Shown here piece after piece: positions 25,901 to 38,130 of a DNA stretch of 64,000 bases. A program made the position numbers and the translations under genes. Position 1 is the stretch's first letter; every line of letters starts with the position of its first letter. The notes under the pieces were generated by a model. That model was not told the origin of the DNA. It did not search any database and saw nothing but the letters and a program-made list of their open reading frames with translations. The DNA comes from Stenopsyche tienmushanensis (taxonomy: Eukaryota > Arthropoda > Insecta > Trichoptera > Stenopsychidae), in contig WACJ01000356.1 in assembly GCA_008973525.1 (NCBI GenBank), forward strand, positions 124,001 through 188,000, read 5' to 3'.

Positions 25901-28900
25901 ATCTTTATAGACCTTTCTCTCCACTACTAATGATATCGTATCTGATTTCATTTATTGCCTCGATAGTCTGATTCTTCGACTTGTTAATGTCATTCTGAGT
26001 GGGAATCATTTTGATTGCTTCTTCGGTGTTGGTCAACGTTTTCTGGATGGATTGTATGCTTTGATGTTGTTTGTCGAGGGCTGAAATTTAAAAAAACAAG
26101 ATTTAGATTGAACTATGATGCTTTACCGTCGATGATTGTAATTCACCTTCTGTCATTTTGTTGTGCCACGCTTCATCGGCGAGAGATATTTCTCCGAGGG
26201 GTACGATTTCCATTTGAATCTTTGTCATGTTTGTGTCGTATTCCGTTAGTTTGGTTTCGTATTTACTCAATAGTTTATCCGTTTCGGCCACGTGCTTGGC
26301 GAATATCTTTTCATCCATGTTGCTCTTCTCGCATTCTTCCTGTAGATTTGATCTGATGTGTTTGTAAAGAGAATATACATAACGGGACGAAGATACTTTG
26401 TATGATACGTACCTTTTTGGATAGGCTCTTTTGGATTCCGGCGACTGATTGTTTTACATCATCGACTAATACCTTGACGGTTTCGAGTCTCTTTGTGATC
26501 TTCTCCTCGAGCTCTACCAGTTTCTTCTCGGTAGCATTGTTGTCCAAGATTGGAACTGGAATATTCTTTATCTCGGTATGTACCATTTTTGAGATATTGT
26601 CGCTCCACATTTGCAGTGTTGTTTTCAGTGATTCCATCATTTGATTCGTCTTCTCTATTTGTTGTTTTTCTCTCTCTTCTTTCTATGATACCGCAATGAT
26701 ATTCATTATACTACAATATATTAACATAACAGTAATATTTATATTATAGCCTTACTTGAATCAAAATAGTTTCAACGTTGGATAGTCGCTCATCCAGCCT
26801 CGAGATTTGTCCTTTGAGTGGATCCAAAGATCTATGCTTTTTATCTAGACCGGACAAGGACTTCTTGATTTGATCGCCTAATGTTTTCTCCCGGAATTCG
26901 TGTCTCTCTAACTTATCTTCGGAACTTCTTACTATGTGCACTAGAGACAACATAGCGTCTCCGATGTCCTTTAATCTGAAAAATTTGTATTCTTGTCAAT
27001 GCATTAATTTAAATTGTAATTTATTTGATACAATATTAAGATATGAACGTCCTCTGTATTTTTATACTGCATTTTAAACATGCCAATATTCAGATCCTGC
27101 GTTCTACGTTCACTATACTATTTGTATGGTTGTCCTTTAAAAATGTATCTGATTTACTTTTTTGTTTATTTACAGAAAGCCTTTTTAAAAAAGGTGCCAG
27201 CTTTAATTTTAAGAAACCCGTTGAACCTCTTAATAAAAACAGTTTTTTAATACCATTAATTTTTACTGTGATAAAAGTCTTATACCTCATTCCAGATATC
27301 TTGTGCGTATTGTCGACGAGCAAGGTTTATTTTTAACAAATTTTTGCTTTGTAATTGTTATTATCTAAATAGATTAGTATCTTTTTACTAGAATAAGATC
27401 AAGCCACATCTATTGTTATGATCGAATTTATCCAAAAAAATATTTTACCATAGTGAATGTAATTTTTTTCTATGAATATGGGAATATAATCGTGACGACC
27501 CTTAGTCGAAAATAGCTCATAATTATATTGAATTAACAGCATTGTCTTCGACGAGGATAGGATAACTATCTTCGCAGTTGCACTAGTGGTAAATATAATG
27601 CGTTCAGCTTTGAAAAAGCCGACATGAGATAATTGGTTTAGAGTTCAAAGGGAGCAAATTAACACATGTCCTTAAAACAGTGCTTCCGAAACATCTGTGT
27701 TGGAAATGTTCACCAAATACAAATTTAAATATATAATATTTATATTGAAAATCGACTTTTGTTTCAACCATTCTCAATACTTGCGTTCATGTAGACGATC
27801 AGAAGACGGATTACGACATGCACTTCTTCACTGATGCGACGTCCACGTCGTGGGAGCGATAAAATAACACAATTGCCCATTTCGCGCAATAAATCCGTTG
27901 TGACGCGTCCCCTTTTTAAAAAAGTTCAAATAATTCTGCATTTGAGCATATTTAATAATAAATAGAATTGAAGCATATTTTTATCATAATAGAGGATAAT
28001 AATAAAGCCGAAAAGACGGGTGGAATAAACAGAATTGAGATTTGGACGGATGGTCGATATGATTGCGATTATGGCCAAATACTTTAAAGCGGCAATCCTG
28101 ATGAGGTGAGCAGAGCCGTAACGAGGGTATGAAGCACCCATGGCAAGTATCTAACTTAAGCCCTAAAAGTACCCGACGTATAGAAGGCGCGGGGGAGAAA
28201 TTAGCTAGATTTTGTAAGTTAAAACTAGATAAGATAGCAGCATAAATTAGTAAGATAGTTCGATATATCGTTTTTATGGATGGGAGGGAAGTCTAGACTC
28301 GTTCGCGACCTGATTTGGTGCGAGCCACCAATGTTAGTTAGCCTCTGGGGAAGTTTCCGTGATCGTACAGATTATAGAAATGCCGCAAATAGCCCTAAAA
28401 GAGGACTTAGTGGCCATAAGTTCTGTGTGTCCAATCGGTCCGCTTTTCGGACCGCCGATATGACGAATGAGCGCCATGCGATCTTATTGGAGGCTTATGC
28501 CGGCTGTTTAAAGAGATAACGAAGAAAAGTGGGATTAGATAATTTAGTATATATTATAAAAACGGACGGAGTCAATCAATGTTAATTCATGTAATGTGGA
28601 ATGGTCAAGTAAAATAAGCGTTTTGCGCCCCAAGCCCAATTGCGCCCGTAGCGGGCGCCTGCATTGCCACCTGCTTGTTACGGCCCTGGAGGTGGTGAGC
28701 ATGGGATCAAATCCAAAGGTAATATCGTCAGTAATTCTGTTCTGAATTTATATTTTAAGAAACATCTGGAGTTCGAATAACACATAACTCAATAAGTTTG
28801 TAGGATGACACAGTTAGCGCCACTATTGACAATTTGCTACTTTTGTAATTTTAAAAATAATGAAAAAAATATGAATTCCGTGCGTTGATAAAGCATTGCT

Positions 28901-31900
28901 TTTTAATTGGGAAAATAAAGTTGAAACAAAACAATGCCTTGAAAAGTGTTATACGGACTCTGCTCCATCGAGACAAATGGTAGAGAGGTGAAAAGAAAAC
29001 ATAATAAAAATCCACAAAATAGTTTTGGTTGATCGTAAATTGAAGTTGCGTAAGATAGTTGACACCTTAAATATATCAGAAGGCAGTGTATTCATCAGTT
29101 TGCATCAATATTTACCCATGATAAAGCTTTGTTGGAAGTGGGTACCGCGTTTGCTCACACTCGATTGAAACAATAGAGCGCTGTTTGGAGTTGTTTCAGC
29201 GCAATAAAAAGGACACCCTTACCATAATCAATACATGGAAGACAGAGGCAATGGTCTGCAGCAGATGGAGAAGACTGAGGGTAAACTAGATTGTCGTCGA
29301 TGGACACAGGGTTGAGTATAATACAATAAAACGTTACGATACCTCTGGATCATCATGAATTGCAAGCTGTCCTTTAGGAAACATATAGAAGTAATTGCGC
29401 AGAAATATCGGAGGGCCCAAAGCCGCGCAGAAGAAGAATTATAAATGAAGTCATACACTCAATGACGAACTTCTGCACGGAGCCCTGATATGGCATGAAG
29501 CGCTCAGATATGAAAGCAATAGAAAAAAGCTGGCAAGGGTCCACAGTGGCAGGGGGCGTTCAGAGTCACCGCGGCGTACAGAATAGTATCTGAAGACGTG
29601 GTATTCATGATCGCTGGAATCTCCCTGATAGATCTTCAGCCAAAAAAGAGGGTCTTAGACTTTGAAGATCCCAAAAAAACGTGCAGAGCACGAGCAGAAA
29701 CTGAGGGAGGTCTAGCAACAGAGATGGGATCAGTCCAGCAAAATAAGGTGGACCCACTTACTTATACCGGTCATAAGCCGGCGGAGGGCCCAGAAACAAG
29801 TTTAACCCTTAAGTACTGACGGGCCACGGCTGCTTTGAGGCGGATTAGCAAGGAGACATCCACGGCGTGCTACCACTGTTAAGCGAAAGTTGAAGACGCT
29901 CAACACATCATTGATGACTGTGAGGCTTGAACGCACCAGAGAAATACGCTGAAATAAGTACTCGGGAAGTCCAAGACATGGTCCACAGCATGATGGTGAG
30001 CAAGGAGAACTGGAATATTTGGCGGGAATTCGCAGAGGAAGTGATGAGCGTCAAAGAGGGCAGTGAGAGAGAGAGAGAGACAGGGTGTCTTATGCAAGAT
30101 TCTTCTCCCACAGGAAAAAAAATACTCAAATCGACAGTCAGCTGAGTGGACAGCAACCACCCAAAGCGATCAAACATGCAAATATCAGCTGTTAAAGTTT
30201 TGATCTTATTATTTTGGGATGCGTACGATATTTTATTAATAGATTACCTTTAAAAAAAAAAGGAAAAAATATCAATAGAGAATATTAAATGGCGTTTGAC
30301 GGAAAAATTGTGGAAACACCCCAAATGAAGAAGAAGAAAGTGCTCTTTTGTGCAAAAAAAAGGGTGCAAAATTGCACGAATTGCACTTTGAATTGCTTCT
30401 CCATCCATCGTATTCTCTGGGTCTGGCTCCCAGCGATTACTACCTGTCTGTAGATTTAAAAATAATGTCCAGGGAAAGAGATTTGGCTGCAATGAAATAG
30501 CGATTGCCTACTTTGAGACCCAAAGATAAATCGTTCTACAAAAAAGGCATAAAAATGCTAGAGAAGTATTGGAGTGAATGTAGCAATCTTGATAAAGTAG
30601 AGTTTTGTCTAAAAGTTGTTGTTTCATCAGTCATCCTACGAACTTTTTGAGTGATATGTTTAGAAGAAAAATGGCAAGATTGTCGATGCTAGAGCGAAAT
30701 AATATCGTTTGTGGTTTTAAAGCCTTTGCAAATTTACAAGTGATTAAATTCATAGACGACACGACATCCGTATGTATATGGATAGTTTCCAAGTTTTTTT
30801 GCCGACTCGATATGCACATGTTCACCACCCGTGAGATCATCGGCTCTATCTACCACATATGCTCCTATCGAGGCAGCCACAAATGTCAAAGGGCTAAAAA
30901 ATGCCAACAAAAAAGGTCCCAATTAAATTTCGATTAGAGAGCGAGGCGAAGAGCCGCTTCCGAATTGATCACCTCGTAAAAGTTATGACATAGTCGGATT
31001 GATAAGTAGTCGTTTGGAAGCGGGAGAGTCCTTATTTATCGGTCGTAATGCATCGGGGGGCTCCTGAAATAGTGTTTTAATGCATCCACATTTCAATTGC
31101 CGGGAATGCTCACTCAAGTGGCCGTTAAACAAGTTCATTTACCTAAGTTATATTTATCATAAGTGCCCAACAATACGTTCTACTTTTGCTTCATAGCCTA
31201 ACGTATATGGCAATCGACATCCGCTTTTCATCTCTCTAGAGATGGATGTCGATTGAGAGATCGATGTGAGAAGAAAACTTGCCGAAACGAAAGAAGCTTC
31301 ATTTCAATTGACATTTTGGAGATTTACTATTTTTTTTAACCTAAATCTTTCTAAAAATTAGCATCTCGACTGCCAATGTTGTGGCACAGCGAGAAGAATA
31401 TGTTAAGTCTTTAAAGAGGTAAGACATAAAGTTGTGTCCGAATTCCAATAATTCAGAAAGAGTATTCTTACACGTCTTGCACCTTGAGTTTGGAGAGAAA
31501 CACAGACGGAGAGAATATCTTGCGTACATCGTACGATTGTATAGATCGTTAATCCAAATTTATCGACTAATAATGATAGTGTTTATTTATTTATATACAA
31601 GCTTCATACACGCTGCGGCGGTCCTGATAGATAAATGGATTTGTACGGATGATAAGTGGCGGACATACAAATATCTATGTTTATGATGATTTAAGATTAG
31701 CTCACTACTCAAAAGGTTAAATCAGCAAATGAGGAGTAATTTAATTTAATGATAGAGAATGAAGTGTAGCAAAAAAAATCCAAAGGCAATACAATGAGGG
31801 AGTGAATGTATGATACAGATCTATAAATGGATATTTAAGAGGTCCTATTATTGATGATGATATTGATAATACATAATCTTTCAATGGGGACGCTCAAAGT

Positions 31901-34900
31901 TGTTAGATTATAGCTGCCATGTTGTTAAAGCAATATCTGTTAAATTTATTGTGAATTATTCAGTAGCGTATGGCAAATCATCGTGAAAAGTAATAGCATT
32001 TAACAACGCATACGGACGATTAAATTTTATCTTCAAAATCAGTTCTCCGTTCGAGAAACTATACCGAAATGCAAGGTCTGCTGAAAACATCGCTGCTGCG
32101 CGTGAGAGTGTACGGGAAAACTCGAGGCAAAAATTTCTCGTCGTTTACAAGAATTATGCCAAGAAATTACATTGACAAATTTGATCAAAAATGTGAGCCT
32201 CTATTTTCGTACAATACCATGAATATGACTGACAAAATTCCTATCTGCTGAGACACGGAATAAAACTCGCAAAATGATCGATTCCCCGACAAATTGTTTA
32301 TTTCCGTCGCTGCAGATGAATACTTATATACTATGATACTTTGATGTGATTCGTAATTATATTACGGAGGAATACGAAAATTCTGAATCCCGTATCTATT
32401 ATATTTCATATCGATATTCCCATTATTAGAGTCGAGGTGTAGTAAATACATTACCGGTAGGGAAAGTTTAATATAACAATTTGAAAAACATGTATGTACT
32501 GTATATATGTATAGATTGATTAGACAGTTGCTGCCCCTAGGCGTTGTCTAAGCTCGCCAATTAGTAGTTATGCCACTGTTTCCATGTGTCCAAATTTCGG
32601 CGAGAACGTCTCGATTTAGTAGCCTTCATCATGCATAAAAATTTCTATCGCGATTTTTTCGGGATTACGTTTACTAATTCCGTGATTCATGAGCACCTAA
32701 AACTGTCCGGGATCCCGGGATTGGATTCCCTATACACAACGCTGTGTGTATAGGGAATCTGAACAGTATTATTATACGGAAGTCATTAACAAAGAAGGGT
32801 TCAAATGAAGGGATGTCATCTATGATGGAAGAAAACCGAGTGTTTCTTTTGGTCGTCAAATGATGAATAAACGGAGACGGTGAAGAAGGAGCGTGAAGAA
32901 GGAGACCATTCTAAAGAATCTATCGAATTATTATATGAGCTGTTTGGACAATATAAAAATGATTTAGTTAGGGCATTGCTGGTTTTCAAATAGCAGGCAG
33001 AGTACGTCGTGACATGGAAGGAATGCGCGGAGCCGAATAGACTCATCAATCAAATAGAGGGGTTGAAAGAAACTACGAGTCGCATTATTATGTCTATCCA
33101 GAGTGTTTACGGTGTGGTTTCCTTGTGGGTCAAGGCTATTTTGGATAGGCTGGATGCTAAACTATAAACTCCATCCGAGAGGGGAGGACCACCCGTATCT
33201 TCCTACAAACAGGATGCAGGCTTTATGATCTTCGTGCGGTTCATACTTTTGTCTTTGTGGGCAAACACGTGTTCTGAGATCTGTCAATAAACCGAGAGAC
33301 GATAAACGAAACGAGCGAGATCTTCCAATTTCAATGAACTGCATTTTTCAAACGCTCAAATCTATTCTTCGATCATGTTTCAATATATTTCGGACTTCGA
33401 TTCGGAACGAAAGAATTCTCATTTGTCGAACTTAAAATATTTTTCAGCACTATTAAGCATTATGGCGTATTTATTGTACGCACATGTGCGTTGGCTGACG
33501 GACAAAGACGTTACTATGAACATCGTAGAAGAAATACAGACAGACGATGATCTGATCTGAAAGATGTAAATCCAAGAGGAAGACCTATGCACAATTAAGG
33601 ATCAAATAACGTCAATGATTCTTAGAATATACAGCTCGTCTCTTATAAAATGCAATGTCTACATTTTTATTACAGAACTTTATTATGTTTATACGCGACG
33701 TCTTTTCAAAAGACATAAGCCATTTTGGTTTAGTAGAAAATTGTACAATTTCAAGCAAAAGTTTGATTAGCAATGAAGCTCATTTCACAATGGATGGATT
33801 CAATCCTCGTGCTATTCAGGAAAGTGGTTTATACCGAAAGTCACTGTTTGATGTGCATTTCTTGGAAGACTGTGAATGCTGAGCAATTCCAATTGATGCC
33901 GAATGATTTTATATTCACAATTGAATCATATTAATGTGTCTGATACAGTAGTTTTACAAGTTAAACCTTTTTTTCATTTCAAGTCAAACCTTTTTCAATT
34001 AAAGTTAAACTGTCAGATGTCATTGAAGTCAATATGAATTGAAATGAAACGAAACAAGGCACAGGGATGACAGATTGACAGATGTTCAGTCAGGACCGTA
34101 ACTAGGGCGGGGCAAGGCAGGAGCCCGCCACGGGCGCAACTGGGCTTGGGGCGCAAAACGCAGAATACTGACCCGGTCGAGAGTTGCGCATGGTTTTTAT
34201 TTTACTCAAATATTCTACTTTACATGAACCAACACTGATCGACTCTGTCTCATTCGTTATATCAGCGGTCCGAAAAGCGGACCGATTGAGCGTACAAACT
34301 TTATGGCCACTTCGTTCTCTTTTAGGGCTTTTTGCGGCATTTTCTATGATACAAACAGTGTAGGAGATGTGAGCTTAATTATTTTTCCATTTTATAGAGA
34401 GATTTTTAAAGATAGTCCATAATATGATCGTTACTAAATCCTACATGATAAAAAACCTTATGTCTCGCTTTTTAGAATGAATACCACTTCCACCTCTCTC
34501 GGAATAACTATCGTTTCAGGGCGCGTTTTTCAAATAAAGAAATTTTCCTGCCGCGCCCAGAAGCACAGTTTCTCAAATCCGCAAGCAAAGTGGATATAAA
34601 GGACGCAGACCTCAGGTTGTCGAGCACTGATGTACATCTATTAATATATTTTCTTTTATCTCACACCCGTTCGTGTTTCAATAGACTACTCAATTATATA
34701 ATAGCGGGTTTGCCCTCTTATATCGAAGGAAGTTAGACGATAAATGCTCCTCCATTGATTTACATGGTACTCCATTTATACGATTTCGCTTTCGAATTGA
34801 ATTGTGATATGATGCGTTTAAAAATACACATCAATTGGATGAATTGATGATGGAAAGGGTTTTTGATGAAGATGGATTTGAAGACGTGGTAATTAATTGG

Positions 34901-36085
34901 TAGTGCAATGATCTTGATTCTGAGTGATATGATAATATCACTGCCATGATGCCTTAAATTAGAGGGTCTCTACATGATTAGGATATTGAAAAGTCATTGC
35001 TTAAATGCCAATCCAAGCATTAATAGTGAATTTGTGAATTGGAAAAAAATGGTTATTATAATTGGTTATTTGAAAGGTCTCAGTCCAACTAATATCAAAT
35101 TGAAGATAGATTCTATTCTCGGGGAGTCTGCTCCTTCGTTTACAACAGTAAGATGTTGGGTGGCAGAGTTTAAACGAAGCCGTACGAGCTGCCAAGACGA
35201 ACAGCACAGTGGTCTACCAAATGAGGTAACCATCATAGAAATGGTGAAAAAATTCCACAAAATTTTATATGGATGACCGTCGACTGAATGGAATGCTCAA
35301 TAAAAGTGCACAGCGAGGTGCAAAACATGTATTCAATATTCATGTCCGCGAGGACACGCCTATTCTCAAATTCGAGTGGTCATTTGCGCTCTGAGCGCGG
35401 GGTAGTATTAAAGAATTAAAACTAAAAGTCTTTCGTGGTCGAAAATGCCGCAAAAAGCCATGAAAGAGTGGCCACAAGGTCTGTGTATCAACCGGTCCGA
35501 TTTTCGGACCATTGACATGACGAATGAGAGCCTCGCGATCGGACGCCATACCCGAACATGCATACAGAACGATTACGAATTCTCGTTACAAAACGAAATT
35601 GTCCGAAGAAGACTGATCAGGTGGGTTGTTTAAATTTTACAATCGGTCGAAATTTTATTGTCTTTATTGCGAGCTTATGCCGACTGGGTTGGCCCAATAA
35701 TGTTTAAGCGATAATGAAGAAACGAGGATTAGACAACTTAGTATGGATTATAAAAACGGACAGAGTCAATTTAGCGCTGGATATAAGAACGATATATACG
35801 GGCGGTCCGGTCTTTTCCTGTCTTTTAAAGTCCTATTCTCTCGGTGTCTTCTAATGGTTTTATACTAAATTAGCATCTGAATCAGCTTTCAAACAATAAT
35901 CGACGAGGTTAAAGAGAGTATCAAGATTTCTATATTTTAATTTTTCCATTGAATATGTTCCCGAATAGTTGACGCACCTGTAAACGCTCATATGAATTAA
36001 ATCGGAAAACTTACGTCATTTCTTTGGCCGGTACGGTCTGGACGCTGATCAGCAAAAGCGACGATACGAGAATTAGAACCCTCAT
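22958..36085 (-). CDS. Secreted coiled-coil protein, 11 coding exons, unrecognised family
   Basis: I do not recognise the family. Coding exons on the minus strand are 36085-36015, 26975-26756, 26682-26413, 26339-26147, 26080-25913, 25839-25688, 25622-25462, 25348-25192, 25115-25056, 24989-24824 and 23013-22958. Every junction is GT-AG, all phases close, and the product is 557 aa. Exon 1 encodes a clear signal peptide, MRVLILVSSLLLISVQTVPA. The remainder is almost entirely helical and charged with heptad-like spacing (for example LDERLSNVETI, LVELEEKITKRLETVKVLV, LLSKYETKLTEYDTNM), plus one N-glycosylation-type NNAT. The C-terminus ends ISSSELETTG with no membrane anchor. An acceptor (TTAATTGCAG) sits six bases before the ATG, so a non-coding exon lies upstream. 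It is probably an extracellular oligomer; there is no C-terminal fibrinogen or lectin domain. Confidence 0.82.
23480..24520 (-). mobile_element. Degenerate non-LTR retrotransposon RT fragment (intron 10 of coiled-coil gene)
   Basis: Minus-strand pieces of a reverse transcriptase are seen out of frame with each other. DGVPAEFLKWGGQPLLKRLY, then HKKRNRSLCS, then (nearer 23750-23600) YAFADDINVVAKSRSETLAA, the last carrying the F-A-D-D catalytic box. Upstream, 24470-24273 reads like the linker before the RT. Several frameshifts and stops show it is dead. Its type is RTE/jockey-like rather than the R1-like sequence at 47479-49111. Confidence 0.75.
28111..28688 (+). mobile_element. hAT-like non-autonomous element with near-intact ends
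   Basis: The left end is CAGAGCCGTAACGAGGG at 28111 and the right end is CTTGTTACGGCCCTG ending at 28688, so the termini are inverted. The flanking octamers GAGGTGAG (28103-28110) and GAGGTGGT (28689-28696) match at six of eight positions, as expected of an old 8-bp hAT duplication. The body includes the self-complementary CGGTCCGCTTTTCGGACCG near 28436. Related pieces occur at 8222, 34090, 35430, 43915 and 55570. It encodes no transposase. Confidence 0.7.
28787..30652 (+). mobile_element. Mariner element split by a nested LINE fragment
   Basis: Inverted ends are ACTCAATAAGTTTGTAGGATG at 28787 and its imperfect complement CATCCTACGAACTTTTTGAGT ending at 30652. The left half encodes mariner-like text (CYTDSAPSRQMVER, KIHKIVLVDRKLKLRKIVDT, WVPRLLTLD, CFSAIKKD). 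The right half continues the same transposase (LFWDAYDILLIDYL, KKKVLF, then a degraded catalytic-domain end). The R1-type LINE piece at about 29224-30175 interrupts the transposase. Stops and frameshifts make it inactive. Confidence 0.8.
29224..30175 (+). mobile_element. Degenerate R1-type LINE fragment inside the mariner
   Basis: Broken plus-strand frames match the protein encoded at 49063-47690: [31 protein letters not shown], and VHSMMVSKENWNIWREFAEE followed by MSVKEGSERERE. It covers the post-catalytic RT region to the C-terminus. Multiple stops show it is much older than the 47479-49111 copy. Confidence 0.8.
31211..31255. repeat. Imperfect hairpin
   Basis: Arms CAATCGACATCC (31211-31222) and GGATGTCGATTG (31244-31255) are perfect complements and enclose a second self-complementary pair CATCTCT/AGAGATG. 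It lies in the first coding intron of the coiled-coil gene. Confidence 0.75.
31241..31690 (+). repeat. Interspersed repeat family B, copy 1
   Basis: It contains TACGATTGTATAGATCGTTA and the 96-bp core 31578-31673, found in inverted orientation at 37253-37348. Related text occurs at 49540-49830 (inverted) and 61395-61560. The element class is not determined; it could be an LTR or a LINE 3' end. Confidence 0.6.
32724..32759. repeat. Perfect 15-bp hairpin with 6-nt loop
   Basis: GATTCCCTATACACA (32724-32738) and TGTGTATAGGGAATC (32745-32759) are exact complements. A 12-bp palindrome CCGGGATCCCGG lies just left of it (32707-32718). It is probably a structured end of an old mobile element; no encoded transposase is adjacent. 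Confidence 0.85.
33655..33890 (+). mobile_element. Mariner-related transposase fragment
   Basis: The reading NEAHFTMDGFN followed by RKSLFDVHFLEDCEC corresponds to the DEAHF-type catalytic block and what follows it. The nucleotides AATGAAGCTCATTTCACAAT also occur at 8163-8182 in the ARPC2 intron. Both flanks are degraded. Confidence 0.55.
34090..34370 (-). mobile_element. hAT-like element fragment
   Basis: It begins CAGGACCGTAACTAGGG and carries the CGGTCCGAAAAGCGGACCG inverted segment near 34266 and TTTTTGCGGCATTTTCTATG, as in the 28111-28688 copy but inverted. The far end is lost. Confidence 0.6.
34974..35290 (+). mobile_element. Mariner transposase N-terminal (HTH) fragment
   Basis: The frame reads GYLKGLSPTNIKLKIDSILG and SFTTVRCWVAEFKRSRTSCQ then DEQHSGLPNEVTIIEMVKKF, which is the typical mariner DNA-binding region (paired-like HTH). 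The catalytic domain is absent, and a hAT-like piece follows at 35430. A short relative occurs at 43895-43915. Confidence 0.75.
35430..35780 (+). mobile_element. hAT-like element fragment
   Basis: It shares AATGCCGCAAAAAGCC, CGGTCCGATTTTCGGACC, TCGGACGCCATACCCGAACA and TATAAAAACGGACAGAGTCA with the 28111-28688 family. The termini were not both found. Open frames in it are shared between copies by descent, not evidence of protein. Confidence 0.6.
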
Positions 36086-37252
36086 GACTATCTGCAATTA
36101 AAACAATCAAAGAAACCGATTAATATTTGTTCAAAGAGTTGTTCGTCTTCTCTTTTGAAATGTTTACAATTCGGGAACGGGTCTAACGTTGCATCCGGAT
36201 GACAGTTATATCACTTTGAAGATCGTTTTACGAGTATCTTAGCTGTCGATCATATATCTGTTGGACGGTACATCTGTAAACTGTTGAAGTTTGAAGATGA
36301 AAAATGAGCTCGACATGCGAAAGAGACGAAAATCGAAAGCGATGGGTGTCATCAGCACATCAATGAACGATTATTTTTGCATTAGTCGACATGAATTGGA
36401 TGCACGCTAACGAGCGATGCCACTAAAAAATTAATATGTTAAAATCTAGTTCGTTTATATGTGACAATCTTAATGAAGTGGCCGCCCATTAATTTTCGGC
36501 ATAGCCAAAGGACCAGGATCCATCAGAACGATTAATAATTATTTAGACGATATCGGATGACAGCTCAATAACGACGACGAATTGGATGAGTCATCTGCTC
36601 GAAGATGAGACGAGAATTCAGTTTTCAGCTTTATCGCTGTTATTGAATACGGTTTGAAAAAAATGGCGCCAAAGTGTACGTAGTTGCATGAATTTGACCC
36701 ACGGCTAATTGGTTATCGTTGGGTCAAAATAATGCAATCTTATCGAGGATGGTTTAGATTCGACCAGCTCACATATATAAATGCTTCTCGTCGAAATTAA
36801 TTATTATAGAGATCATTCACTCTTCATTGCGTCTAATCACCCATGGGGTGGTGTACAAGTGTCCTGCGATCATTTATGCCCGGTGCACACGAGGCTAGTT
36901 TACATGCTAGTGTCAGCAAGCCAGCAACTGCAGCTTTGTGCAAACAGAATTACGAGGGGGATTCAAATATAATCCGAAAACCTTTGGCGTACGTATTGAC
37001 CCTAACTCTCTGGCCGTTTTCTTTTAAAAAAAAACATAGTTCAATGATGCCAATTTTGGACAATGCACACTAAATAATCGCACGTTATATCCCACTCTTC
37101 TCGGAATAATCGTTACTTCAGGGTGTGCGTTTCAAATAAGGAAGTTTCCCTGCCGCACCCTGTATTATATGCATAATGTCCGATGCACACGAGCGTGATT
37201 CCTCGTGCATGGTTTATTAGTTCATTTTAAATCACCATAAGCTTGGATGCTG

Positions 37253-37348
37253 TATTTGTATGTCCGCCACTTATAATCCGTACAAATCCATTTATCTATC
37301 AGGACCGTCGCAGCGTGTATGAATCTTGTATATACATAAATAAACACT
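37253..37348 (-). repeat. Interspersed repeat family B, inverted copy
   Basis: Nearly identical to the reverse complement of 31578-31673, with landmarks TCCGCCACTTATAATCCG and TTATCTATCAGGACCGTCG. The flanks extend less clearly to about 37470. Confidence 0.75.
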
Positions 37349-37916
37349 GTCGATAGCATACAATATTCATTCGCTTTATGTATACACTTGAAATCGATTC
37401 ATCTTTGGTCTCTGTCTGTCTTTGAGCTCAACGTGTAAGAGTGTTATTTCTTTAAGGGGTTAACCTTCCAAACGGATAGCCTTCGTGTGTTCGTTCACCA
37501 TCGGACCGGATCCAGATATTTATTATTGAGCGAAAGATCAACGATAAAAGATCGAATAAGTCTTGCCACGGCCAAGACCATCGGTCGACCCATCAGACTC
37601 TAAACTCCAAGACGTCTCGAATATCGCTATACTTATGTAATATTCTTGTATTAAAAATATCTCAACATGTGAAATGCTGTAATTGGCTTTAGAGTATTTC
37701 TAATCCATGGCAAATTATATATGCAAAGCTGTTGGTTTTCCATAAATAAATAAAATAATGGTCGTGTATTCTGAGATGTAGAACAGGCTCTAAACAAAAT
37801 TGACCTGCATATTAAATGCTATGATGTTCTTTATTTTTGGATAAATTTGACACAATAATTGAGGCCGATATTCAACACTAAATTGTATTGTCAATTTTTT
37901 CGTCCAATTTTCTAAC

Positions 37917-38130
37917 ATATAAAAAATAATCTTTGTTGGTATGTAATGCGCTGCCATACCGTTCGTCAGATCGCAATAAAATTTCGTCCATATTGGAGCT
38001 AAGGACTACGCGAGTAACATAGGCATAGTCGAATATACAAAAATACAAAAATTGTTTGTTCGTATTTTATGCACTGCCATATCGTTCATCCGATTGCAAT
38101 AAAACTATGTCAATTTATTGTTTGCACTTT
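37917..38130 (-). repeat. Interspersed repeat family A, inverted copy
   Basis: It reads TGCGCTGCCATACCGTTCGT and CGCAATAAAATTTCGTCCA, the complement of the family A 3' part. A second, overlapping half-copy follows from about 38060. Confidence 0.6.

Noticed and set aside
30734..30922. Minus-strand 62-codon frame with a hydrophobic start
   Set aside because: An acceptor-like TTTTTTAG occurs within it, but no partner exon or homology was found; it lies next to the mariner end in repeat-rich sequence.
33040..33166. Helical plus-strand text ending RLDAKL
   Set aside because: Gene-like for about 40 residues, but the surrounding frame has stops and there are no splice sites; perhaps debris of a retroelement ORF1.
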